A stretch of DNA of 64,000 nucleotides from assembly GCA_022841475.1 (NCBI GenBank), contig JALHRJ010000010.1, positions 1-64,000 on the forward strand, given 5' to 3'. The translations under genes were made by a program, and so were the position numbers. Each line of letters begins with the position of its first letter. The first letter of the stretch is position 1. Shown here piece after piece: positions 52,459-60,946 of this stretch. Below the pieces are notes generated by a model. That model did no database searches and had not been told where the DNA came from. It saw only the letters and a list, made by a program, of their open reading frames with translations. The DNA is from Cyclobacteriaceae bacterium (GTDB lineage Bacteria; Bacteroidota; Bacteroidia; Cytophagales; Cyclobacteriaceae).

Positions 52459-53455
52459 GGGTTATGTGATTTTGCTGGGCTTTCTTTAAAGCGTAATTAA
52501 TACCGAGGCAAACTACCAAGGCAATACCAATTATTACCCAATCTCCCTGCCTTCGCAAAAGTAATGCAATTGCCATAAAAAAAATACTAATAGAGGAAAT
52601 GAACAAAACGGATTTGGCGTGGGAAAAACCCAAATTAATAAATTGGTGGTGAACATGATTTTTATCTGCCTTGAACGGTGATTGTAATCTCCTTAATCTT
52701 AAAATTATTACTCGTGAAGTATCGAAAACAGGAACAATTAAAATACAAATAGCAGTTCCTACCGATGATGTAAATTTCAACTCGTGCCCATCAGGCAATA
52801 AATAATTGGTATTGATGAATTTGATGCTAAGATAGGAGATCAATAATCCGATCATGAGTGCGCCTGTATCACCCATGAATATTTTTGAGGGTTGCCAATT
52901 AAAATATAGAAACGCAACCAAGGAACCACAAAATGTAAAGGCAACCAAACTAATAGAAACAATGCCCACCTGATAAAACCATACTCCCAGAAATAACAGA
53001 ATAAGAAAACCAATGGTGCCTGCTAAACCATCCAGACCATCGATCAGGTTGTATGAATTTGTTAGTATGAGGAAGGTGAACACCGTCAACCCAATACTGA
53101 TTATTTCCAGGAAAGTGAAATCGCCTGTTAATCCATAGGTTGACTGAAGCAACATTTTATCCAGCACTACTAAGACAAGGACGGGCAAAAACTGACTGTA
53201 CAATTTTTGCTTTGCGGTAAGTGCAAGGATATCATCTCTCAAACCGATAATAAACATTAATGCCAGCGCAATAAAAAAATATTTTAAATCAACCCACTCC
53301 TCAAAAGAGAGGCACATTAGTAAGGTAACAATCACCCCCAAGAAAATTGACAGTCCGCCCATGGAAGGTGTAAAGGATGAATGGATCTTATGATCACCTG
53401 AGGAATCAAAGATTTTCCATTGTCTCAGTATCTTGATAAACACAGGGAAAAACAA
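52442..53455 (-). CDS. Polyprenyl-phosphate sugar-1-phosphate transferase (WecA/MraY-like)
   Basis: 337 aa from the TTG at 53455; polytopic PNPT-family enzyme that starts glycan synthesis on undecaprenyl phosphate. Motifs: SSGDHKIHSSFTPSMGGLSIF near 18-38, DGLDGLAGT near 138-146, FMGDTGALMIG near 193-203. The TTG start cuts into the first membrane helix. The frame is open back to 53534 without any ATG or GTG, and the upstream residues (ITRILFYTVISFL) complete that helix. The real start may be a rare codon such as ATC at 53503 or ATT, or a base error hides it. Confidence 0.85.
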   Translation of the reverse strand: MFFPVFIKILRQWKIFDSSGDHKIHSSFTPSMGGLSIFLGVIVTLLMCLSFEEWVDLKYFFIALALMFIIGLRDDILALTAKQKLYSQFLPVLVLVVLDKMLLQSTYGLTGDFTFLEIISIGLTVFTFLILTNSYNLIDGLDGLAGTIGFLILLFLGVWFYQVGIVSISLVAFTFCGSLVAFLYFNWQPSKIFMGDTGALMIGLLISYLSIKFINTNYLLPDGHELKFTSSVGTAICILIVPVFDTSRVIILRLRRLQSPFKADKNHVHHQFINLGFSHAKSVLFISSISIFFMAIALLLRRQGDWVIIGIALVVCLGINYALKKAQQNHITHGGKN

Positions 53456-53507
53456 GAACGAGATCAGAAATGAAATGACGGTATAGAAAAGTATACGTGT
53501 GATAAAT

Positions 53508-54839
53508 TCAAAAAGCTTTGTCGCTTCCTCGTATTAAACTAACAACAGTAAGAAAAATAATTTTTATATCCAGCCAAAAGGTCCAATTTTCGATGTAATA
53601 CCGGTCCAAGCGTACTCGGTTTTCCATATCAGCAAGAGTCTGGGTCTCGCCACGATAGCCCATGCATTGAGCAAGACCGGTGATCCCGGGTTTCACGTAA
53701 TGGCGACCCATGAATGTATCAATCAGCTTGCTGTATTCTTCGGTATGCTTCAGCATATGGGGTCTGGGTCCTATCACACTCATAGATCCAACAAAAACAT
53801 TAAAAAACTGGGGAAACTCGTCAATGCTTGATTTCCTCAAGAACGCTCCAAGCTTCGTTATACGAGGATCATTTTTAGTGGCTTGCTTTGCATCTGCCTC
53901 AACATTTACCTTCATCGACCTAAACTTTAAACATTTGAACGGCTTGTTATCTTGTCCACTTCTCAACTGGACAAAAAAAACAGGACCTTTTGAATCAGCC
54001 TTAATAATAATCGCAATTATTGGTAATAGCCATGACATAATTAATATTAAAAATGCAGTTGAAAACAAAATATCAAAGGTTCTTTTGATGAGTTGATTTT
54101 TGGAATCATCCAGAGCAACTGATGTTAAATTTAAAATTAAAGTATGATCACTTTTTTCAAATTTAATTGGTTGATCGGAAAAGTTGGGCGTTGTTATGAT
54201 TTTTACTTTTATCAGGGAATTTAGACCAAAGTTTACAATGTCCTTAAGAATGATATGATCAACGTTGGGAATACAACAAAGGATTTCATGTACTTCATTT
54301 TCTTCACAAAATTTTTGAATCGTGCTTACACCTTGCTCCTCAATGGTAAAGTAACCCTTAAACCTATAGCCGTTCATCAGATAAAACTTTCTTACCTCCT
54401 CAGCCAACTCGTTGCGCCCAATTATTATATAGCTTTTTGACGTAAGTTCAGCGGTTAGGAGTTTTCTAAAATAATAGGTGATGATTTTAAATAGAAAGAA
54501 CAATGGGAAAAAGATTCCATAAATCATTAGCACTTGTGTGATGGAATACTCCATTCGGAAAAAAAACACCAGCGATAACACAACAAGTGAGTGAATAAAA
54601 ATAAAGGCAACCTGACTTCTGAAAATTCTTGTTAAAGTCCATCCCTTTGTTATTGCGTAGGGATTTGAAACCATAACCAAATAAAGCCAAGAGACATTGC
54701 TAAACAGCAATAAATACATCTGGCTTGAGTCTCCAGTATCCAAGAGTATTGACCCTGCCAATCGGTTTGAAAATAAAATCGAAAAATTTAAGGAAAGAAG
54801 ATCACAAAAGAAAAAGAGGATTTTTAAAAAGGAAGACAT
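53508..54839 (-). CDS. Undecaprenyl-phosphate glycosylphosphotransferase (WcaJ/WbaP type)
   Basis: 443 aa. N-terminal four-helix part, a CoA-binding-like middle domain, and the C-terminal bacterial sugar transferase domain with KRTFDILFSTAFLI near 247-260, KADSKGPVFFVQLRSG near 278-293 and PGITGLAQC near 386-394. It transfers a sugar-1-phosphate (often glucose or galactose) to undecaprenyl phosphate. It is next to a second, unrelated initiating enzyme (WecA-like). Confidence 0.92.
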   Translation of the reverse strand: MSSFLKILFFFCDLLSLNFSILFSNRLAGSILLDTGDSSQMYLLLFSNVSWLYLVMVSNPYAITKGWTLTRIFRSQVAFIFIHSLVVLSLVFFFRMEYSITQVLMIYGIFFPLFFLFKIITYYFRKLLTAELTSKSYIIIGRNELAEEVRKFYLMNGYRFKGYFTIEEQGVSTIQKFCEENEVHEILCCIPNVDHIILKDIVNFGLNSLIKVKIITTPNFSDQPIKFEKSDHTLILNLTSVALDDSKNQLIKRTFDILFSTAFLILIMSWLLPIIAIIIKADSKGPVFFVQLRSGQDNKPFKCLKFRSMKVNVEADAKQATKNDPRITKLGAFLRKSSIDEFPQFFNVFVGSMSVIGPRPHMLKHTEEYSKLIDTFMGRHYVKPGITGLAQCMGYRGETQTLADMENRVRLDRYYIENWTFWLDIKIIFLTVVSLIRGSDKAF

Positions 54840-54857
54840 TGTAGATTATTTCGCTTT

Positions 54858-56024
54858 TTAATTACTGACTGTTTTTTGATAGTAGGTACAAAATATCTCA
54901 TTTAATAACGAGTAAAAAACAACACCTTGATATCTTCCCAAAAAGACTTCTGTAATTCCATAAATTATAAACGGAAAAAAAACTAAAACTCCTAAAGAAT
55001 CGGAATTTCGCATTGATAAATAAAGTGGGCGACCTAATAATGCCAAAAATGCTAGCAAGCCAATAAATCCATTAGAAAGCAAAATATGCAGAAATTGATT
55101 ATGAGAATTGTGACTAGCCTTTGCTAACTCAGGCATACCATTTTGTAGATAAAATCTATTCAAAATGTTTTCATAATCCCCTGTACCAACTCCCCATATC
55201 AGATCATCGTTGGCATGAAGTGAGTATGTCCACGTGGTTAACCTATCCCATGAATCTCCTTGACCCATAATGGAAGAAAAATTGCGCTGATAAACTGACA
55301 TTACTAAAAAAGCACCAAAAATCACAAAAGCAACTGTCATTTTTTGATTCGTATTGCTTTCTGCCAATAAAAGCCTCAAAACATAAAAGGCAAAAATTAA
55401 TACTAAGCTTATGTAAGAAGTAAGCCCACCGGTTAAAAGCAGGACGATTATTAAAAATAAAATCAGAAATAGTTTACCCCAAAGATTTATGCTACTTACT
55501 TGATTGTAGGTGTCAAACAGTACAATGGTAATTGCAAAAATCAAGTAGTAAGCAAAGTAAGTTGGGTGGGAATTTATTGTTGATGTTAAATTATAAAAAG
55601 TAAATACTTCCAAATTAGCAGTAGTCAGGTAATTCGCTAAAGCAATTACCAGACATATCAAGCTCGCAGCTACTACACCTACCAAAAACGCCAGTGCTAC
55701 ACGATGTAGGTTCCTGGTATTCCATCGACTAGAAATTCCAGAAAATGATATCGGGACTAATACCAAACTGGCACTCGTCTCAAGTACCTTTAACCCTTGA
55801 CTTTGATCACTTGTATAAATTAGGCCAGCAGCAAGCACTGCTAGCATCAACAGGGCATTCCATGATTTTAAAATATTAGGAATAGTTGTTTTAAAATCAA
55901 TCAGACTGATTGCTGCGGTGAAAACTAATACTCGTACACTAAAAAAGGGTGAACAGGGTATTAAAAATACGTATGTTAAGATCAAGCCAAAAATTAAATC
56001 CTCCTTTGAAATGGATTTAAGCAT
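54858..56024 (-). CDS. O-antigen ligase/polymerase-like membrane protein
   Basis: 388 aa from the ATG at 56024 (MLKSISKEDLIFG), about 10-12 membrane helices. The ligase motif appears as GVGTGDYENI near 276-285 and then NSHNQFLHILLSNGFIG near 306-322. Longer starts at 56045 or 56108 exist, but those overlap the upstream gene by more; the chosen ATG has GGAAAGG close upstream and overlaps the neighbour by only 8 bp. It is a paralogue of the next gene. Confidence 0.82.
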   Translation of the reverse strand: MLKSISKEDLIFGLILTYVFLIPCSPFFSVRVLVFTAAISLIDFKTTIPNILKSWNALLMLAVLAAGLIYTSDQSQGLKVLETSASLVLVPISFSGISSRWNTRNLHRVALAFLVGVVAASLICLVIALANYLTTANLEVFTFYNLTSTINSHPTYFAYYLIFAITIVLFDTYNQVSSINLWGKLFLILFLIIVLLLTGGLTSYISLVLIFAFYVLRLLLAESNTNQKMTVAFVIFGAFLVMSVYQRNFSSIMGQGDSWDRLTTWTYSLHANDDLIWGVGTGDYENILNRFYLQNGMPELAKASHNSHNQFLHILLSNGFIGLLAFLALLGRPLYLSMRNSDSLGVLVFFPFIIYGITEVFLGRYQGVVFYSLLNEIFCTYYQKTVSN

Positions 56025-57270
56025 TATTCCAAGCCTTTCCTTCATACCTTCCGAAATAAAATACTGACGCAAAGAAACTAAAGAAAACAACGCCCCATTG
56101 TCGCTCAAGAAGAGATTCTGTTAGTGAAGCAAAACAAAATAGCATCAAGAAGCCCAGAAAGACATAGTTTTTTCTTTTGTGAGCTTCGGTAAACAAAAGA
56201 AAAAGTGTTAGAAGAAAAATCGTCAATCCCAGAAACCCGAAGGTAAGAGTCGTTTCTAGAAACTGGTTGTGAGCATTAAATCGATACTGCGGATACATAC
56301 CCCAAAAGTTAAAATCTTCATAACACTTTACAAGATAATCAATAGCATCTCCTGTTCCTGTCCCCACAATCGGGTTTTCACCGATGCCTCTTAGGCTACA
56401 ACGCCACTTCACAATCCGTATAGAAAGACCTGTCTCACCACCACCATCAATAACTTTAATATCAGAAGTTATAGGACGTACTATTCTATCTTTTAAATAG
56501 GGTGACTGATCTATTAGAATGTACGATGATGTGAGAATCAAAATGATGGTAACCATGCTTTGCCAATATCTTTTCTTTTTATAAAAATGATAAACAGCAA
56601 GAAAAATAATCAAAAGCAAAAGGAAGACAGCTACTGTGCGTGCCGACAGAATCAAAATAACAAAAGCTATATAGGTCATTAACACCAATGTTATTGATTT
56701 ACTAGCTATTCTAAGGCTGGCTTTTCCAGGGTTGACAAAATTGTCTAATAGCAACATAAATGCAAGCATTAAAAACATCGCGAAATAAGGTGGATGAAAA
56801 TCAATCGTAGACGCATACTCCTCATGAAGAAATACTAATGAATCGCCCGAAATATGATAACGATAAAAGGCCCCAACAAAACAAATAATCGTAGCCAATA
56901 CTATCGTTGCAGTAAATACCCTTAAGACTATATTTCTTTCTTTCCATCCATAATTTTTAGAGGTTCCTATGATTAATGGAAGAATCAGGAGCGAAAGTTT
57001 TTTTTCCATGTTAAACAATCCCACTTGAACATTAGAGGTGTAAATCATTCCGAGCAAAAAAAGGAGATAAAAAAGAAAAAAGGATAACAAAAGTGGCTCT
57101 TTTATCGCAGTTGTAAACTTGGCTTTAAATTCACCCTCTAGCAGCCAAATCGCAGTTGCCGCAATAATAAATAAGTTTGAAATACTTCGACTAAATGGCA
57201 AAAACGCAATCACCATGCACATCGAAATGTAAAAGTAATGTGATTGATATCGTTTAAACTTATAAATCAA
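56017..57270 (-). CDS. O-antigen ligase/polymerase-like membrane protein (paralogue)
   Basis: 417 aa, many membrane helices. The motif GTGTGDAIDYL near 305-315 and NAHNQFLETTLTFGFLG near 336-352 match the Wzy/WaaL superfamily and align with the previous gene, so the pair arose by duplication. One may polymerise and the other ligate, but sequence alone cannot tell which. Confidence 0.82.
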   Translation of the reverse strand: MIYKFKRYQSHYFYISMCMVIAFLPFSRSISNLFIIAATAIWLLEGEFKAKFTTAIKEPLLLSFFLFYLLFLLGMIYTSNVQVGLFNMEKKLSLLILPLIIGTSKNYGWKERNIVLRVFTATIVLATIICFVGAFYRYHISGDSLVFLHEEYASTIDFHPPYFAMFLMLAFMLLLDNFVNPGKASLRIASKSITLVLMTYIAFVILILSARTVAVFLLLLIIFLAVYHFYKKKRYWQSMVTIILILTSSYILIDQSPYLKDRIVRPITSDIKVIDGGGETGLSIRIVKWRCSLRGIGENPIVGTGTGDAIDYLVKCYEDFNFWGMYPQYRFNAHNQFLETTLTFGFLGLTIFLLTLFLLFTEAHKRKNYVFLGFLMLFCFASLTESLLERQWGVVFFSFFASVFYFGRYEGKAWNNA

Positions 57271-57273
57271 TTG

Positions 57274-58374
57274 CTATAGTTTATTTCTTACTGATGATAA
57301 AAATAATTCCTGATACTGGGAGTTTACCTTTGACCAATTATACCTGCTATTAATCTTATCTAGATTATTAACCATTTTTTCCATTTCATTACCATCCTTT
57401 TGAACAGATTTTAACACTATCGCAACATCGCTCGCTGTTTTAAAATAATACGCATCCCTTTCCAGAATTGCCAAGTTAAATATGTTTTCGTTTGCGCAAA
57501 TTAAAGAATTGGAAGCCATGGCTTCCAATAGCGAGGGGTTTGTACCCCCCACACTATGACCGTGAAAATAAATATTAGAAAAATATCTAAGGTTATTCAA
57601 TTGAATGATATCGTAAAGTGGACCCATGAATCGGATAAAGGAATATTCTTTATACTTTAATACTAGTTTAGTACCAAATCTGTTCCCAGTACTACCAATT
57701 ACCAGAAAAGGATTTTTCACACCGGATTCAACAACTCCATCTAAAATAACCTCAATATTATTCTCAGGCTCCATTCTTGCAATCAGGAGGTTATATTGAA
57801 AACTACTGACCTGAAATTTCCTTATAATGGACTCATCAGGATCAGTAAACAGGTTAGCACCATAGGGAATAAAATGAGAGCGGACATTATACTTTTCTTT
57901 CAGATATTGCTGGATTCCAATTGAATCTGCTACTAACACATCACTTCCATTTACACCTAGTCGTTCAGCTAGCTTTAAAAACCTTTTAATGAATCTTCCA
58001 TACTTAGCTCTATGCCATTCCAAACCATCCATATTGGTAATAACCACGGTGCCTTTCGGAAATAGAAAACTCCAGATAGAACTGCTGGTATATCCGAGTT
58101 GTAGAATAATGTCATAGCCGGCCCGTCTGGTATGCCAGATGCAATTCAAATCGTATATAAATTGACCTGCTGTACCTAATAAATATTCAGGATCAAACTG
58201 ATGAACAAGTTTTACGCTATTCCACAGTTTGTTTCTATACGGATGATTGTGGGAGTTATAGACCACAACCTCATGACCCTGGCTGGCTAAGTAAAACGAG
58301 AGGTATTCCGCAAATTGTTCAAACCCGCCATAATGATTGGGTATACCCCTTGTGCCTATAATCCCGATTTTCAT
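57274..58374 (-). CDS. Glycosyltransferase, DUF1972-GT4 type
   Basis: 366 aa. The N-terminal DUF1972 signature IGTRGIPNHYGGFEQFAEYLS near 6-26 is followed by NMDGLEWHRAKY and a GT4 C-terminal half with HSVGGTNPSLLEAMASN near 274-290. Such proteins are often rhamnosyl- or related transferases in polysaccharide loci. Acceptor unknown. It lies 3 bp from the ligase gene downstream and abuts the GT4 gene upstream. Confidence 0.87.
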   Translation of the reverse strand: MKIGIIGTRGIPNHYGGFEQFAEYLSFYLASQGHEVVVYNSHNHPYRNKLWNSVKLVHQFDPEYLLGTAGQFIYDLNCIWHTRRAGYDIILQLGYTSSSIWSFLFPKGTVVITNMDGLEWHRAKYGRFIKRFLKLAERLGVNGSDVLVADSIGIQQYLKEKYNVRSHFIPYGANLFTDPDESIIRKFQVSSFQYNLLIARMEPENNIEVILDGVVESGVKNPFLVIGSTGNRFGTKLVLKYKEYSFIRFMGPLYDIIQLNNLRYFSNIYFHGHSVGGTNPSLLEAMASNSLICANENIFNLAILERDAYYFKTASDVAIVLKSVQKDGNEMEKMVNNLDKINSRYNWSKVNSQYQELFLSSVRNKL

Positions 58375-59649
58375 TTAAGCAGACTTATAATTACTCTTTA
58401 CTCTTTCAATAATATCCATTAATCGTTGATAGTGTAGTTCCGCAGAAAAATTAGATTTAATAGATGAGATTGCATTTTCCTTCATTCTGGTAATATCGGT
58501 ACTACGTCTAAAAATCGAATAAATTTTTTCCGCCAGATCGGTTGCATCGCTTGGTTTAAATAAAAATCCATTTTCACCGTTAAAAACGAACTCAGGAAAA
58601 CAACCATGATTTGGTGCGATAACAGGAGTTCCTAACGAAAGGCTTTCAAGTGCAGAATTTGGCAAATTATCGTACCACAACGAGGGAACGATAGACGCGA
58701 CCGAAGACTCATATAGATCAAATAAAGCATCTTTTTCTAACTCACCTAAAAACTCAACTTCACTTAAATTTTTCGTCACACAATAGGACTTTAACGACTC
58801 GACATAGTAGGCACTTCCACTCCCTGCAATTTTTAGCGTAAAGCTAAGCTTGCTGCGTTCCTTTAAAAGCTGGATAGACTCAAGGAGCAGATGAACTCCT
58901 TTAACATATTCCAACCTCCCAGCGTAAACAATCTTCGGTTCCATTTCTCTATGGGTGCGTCTCACAGGAAGATTTGCAAAGGTAGGAAGATGACTAAATC
59001 GCTCTTTTGACCATCCGGATTCAACAAATTTTTGGATAAGTGCTTTAGAAGGAGATACAAAGTGGTTGACAAGGTCAAAGTACTTCTTTGAGTGATGGTA
59101 CTTAGTTGCCAAATAGTTTACCGTTGAAGCCCCAAAAGAATTATGCACACATTTATAACGAATACTGTTTATAAGATTCCCCGTAGTACACAACTCACAA
59201 ATACTATCATCTCTAAACAAGTTATGGCTAGGGCAAATCAACCCATAATCAGATAGTCGAACTATAAATGGAATTCTTTTATTGCTTAATGCCACTAAAA
59301 CAGAGGGTGATAGCTTCCGTAAATATTGCAACACGATTGCGAAATCAGGCTTTACCTGATCGATCAAAGCAGTTAATTTATCCTCTACTTCTTGAGAATA
59401 AAAATTCCGTTCTATTGTTTTAATAAAGCTTTTTAAGTTCCATTTCTGATCTTTGTATAGGATTGATTCCTCGTCAGCAATGGGAGAAGCAAAAAACTCC
59501 TCATATTCTGAATGTTGATTTTTCGGATAACGGATTGAAAATGGAATTACGGTGTGTCCTTTCTCTTCGAGGATATGTTTTAGGTTGAACATATACCGCT
59601 CAGGCCCACCCATGTAAACATATCTTATATTGATTAAAAGTATTTTCAT
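58375..59649 (-). CDS. Glycosyltransferase family 4
   Basis: 424 aa GT-B fold. N-terminal MGGPERYMFNLKHILEEKGH near 13-32, a cysteine pair segment CPSHNLFRDDSICELC near 149-164 common in this group, KIVYAGRLEYVKGVHLLLE near 241-259, and the donor motif ESLSLGTPVIAPNHGCFPE near 339-357. It belongs to the polysaccharide string. Sugar specificity is not readable. Confidence 0.87.
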   Translation of the reverse strand: MKILLINIRYVYMGGPERYMFNLKHILEEKGHTVIPFSIRYPKNQHSEYEEFFASPIADEESILYKDQKWNLKSFIKTIERNFYSQEVEDKLTALIDQVKPDFAIVLQYLRKLSPSVLVALSNKRIPFIVRLSDYGLICPSHNLFRDDSICELCTTGNLINSIRYKCVHNSFGASTVNYLATKYHHSKKYFDLVNHFVSPSKALIQKFVESGWSKERFSHLPTFANLPVRRTHREMEPKIVYAGRLEYVKGVHLLLESIQLLKERSKLSFTLKIAGSGSAYYVESLKSYCVTKNLSEVEFLGELEKDALFDLYESSVASIVPSLWYDNLPNSALESLSLGTPVIAPNHGCFPEFVFNGENGFLFKPSDATDLAEKIYSIFRRSTDITRMKENAISSIKSNFSAELHYQRLMDIIERVKSNYKSA

Positions 59650-59665
59650 TTTTTACTCCGCATGA

Positions 59666-60940
59666 CTAAGACGGCTGTGTCTTCAGGATTCGATAACCAA
59701 TTGCACCTAGCCCTGAATAAATAACAATAAACTGTAGTTGACCTGGAATTGGCGAGGCAATACTTTCTATGAAGACACTTACAATTGTCATAAAAACAAA
59801 AAAAGCAATTGCCCTGATCTCCAAGTCTTGGGATTTTAGGAAGCGCCTCGATTTAATTGCGGGTAACAACCACAAAAAAAGATAATTAAACCCCGCTATA
59901 AAACCCATTTCACCCAAAACTGAAGACCAATACGTATCAAAAATAAAATTGCTGTCTGTTTTGCCTTGCGCATCTTCCGGGCCAAGGCCATGAACCTTGT
60001 CTAAATTATAGTCGTAATAAACTTTGCTATATTCCTTTCCAACCGGATAACTACCAAAGCTTCCCTGTCCGGACCCAAAAGGAAAATGATCTCTCGCCAT
60101 TTTGAAGCCCGCAATGTAAAGAGCGTTTCGAGGGGTTCTCTCACTGCCTTGTCCAAAATAAAGTTCAGCCTTGTATTTGATTTCCTCAACCAAAGGCTTA
60201 CCCATAATCATCAACATTAAAAAAAAGAATACTGCAAGTGCGTATAGGAATAGCTTTGTAACTTGAGAATTATAATAAATGGTGATAAATACGAAGCAAA
60301 TGATGATTGCCGCTATCAATGCTTTGAGAAAGAGCAAAAGAGAAATAGTGATAACTGAAAATATCACAATGTAGATATACTTCCGCTGCTTGTTTACCAG
60401 ATAAATTGATAAGCTTAGAATAATATTAATATTAAATAGTGCTGCCGCAAAAGCAGGATCTTTTACAAGTGTAATGACTCCCCGAAGGAAATAAGATTGA
60501 AACTCACCCGGAAAAAAAATTCTTTCAAAATAAGCAAGTATTGCGATCAGTGTGATGATGCAAATAATCACCTCTGCAAGTAAAAAAAAATCTGATTTAC
60601 TCAACCCCAAATTGTAAAACAAAATAAAATTGAATGCAAATAGAAATGAAAAAAACATTCCCTGCGCATAACTACTAATAGAGACGTTAACAAAAAAGTA
60701 GTTAACTAAACAGTACAAAATAAGAAAAAATAACAGGAGAAGATATAACGAGCTAATTCGAAATTTGAAAAAACTTGAATTGAAATTTACTACCAATAGA
60801 ACGATCGAAAAAAAAATCCACGCGAAGTATTCAAACCCCGATATCTTAACGCCAGCGAATGACATTAATCTCGCAGAAAACGTAAAGGTCAAAAACATAA
60901 AAATGATAATGATTATGTTTATTTGATTCCTTTTAACCAT
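59666..60940 (-). CDS. Putative O-antigen polymerase (Wzy-like)
   Basis: 424 aa, about 11-12 membrane helices with a long periplasmic loop containing KAELYFGQGSERTPRN and FPFGSGQGSFGSY near 281-308 (equivalent to the ligase GxGxG region). More distant from the two paralogues downstream. The repeat unit polymerase role is the best guess from topology and locus. It is rich in Ile, Phe and Leu and A/T-rich. Confidence 0.72.
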   Translation of the reverse strand: MVKRNQINIIIIIFMFLTFTFSARLMSFAGVKISGFEYFAWIFFSIVLLVVNFNSSFFKFRISSLYLLLLFFLILYCLVNYFFVNVSISSYAQGMFFSFLFAFNFILFYNLGLSKSDFFLLAEVIICIITLIAILAYFERIFFPGEFQSYFLRGVITLVKDPAFAAALFNINIILSLSIYLVNKQRKYIYIVIFSVITISLLLFLKALIAAIIICFVFITIYYNSQVTKLFLYALAVFFFLMLMIMGKPLVEEIKYKAELYFGQGSERTPRNALYIAGFKMARDHFPFGSGQGSFGSYPVGKEYSKVYYDYNLDKVHGLGPEDAQGKTDSNFIFDTYWSSVLGEMGFIAGFNYLFLWLLPAIKSRRFLKSQDLEIRAIAFFVFMTIVSVFIESIASPIPGQLQFIVIYSGLGAIGYRILKTQPS

Positions 60941-60946
60941 AAAAAA

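Noticed and set aside
53710-54096. Plus-strand open frame of 128 codons inside the sugar transferase gene
   Set aside because: It lies opposite the conserved catalytic domain and is explained as a shadow of that gene.
56025-56108. Longer start of the O-antigen ligase-like gene at 56108 or 56045
   Set aside because: Those starts lie deeper in the upstream gene and add a non-hydrophobic tail; ATG 56024 has a good ribosome-binding sequence.
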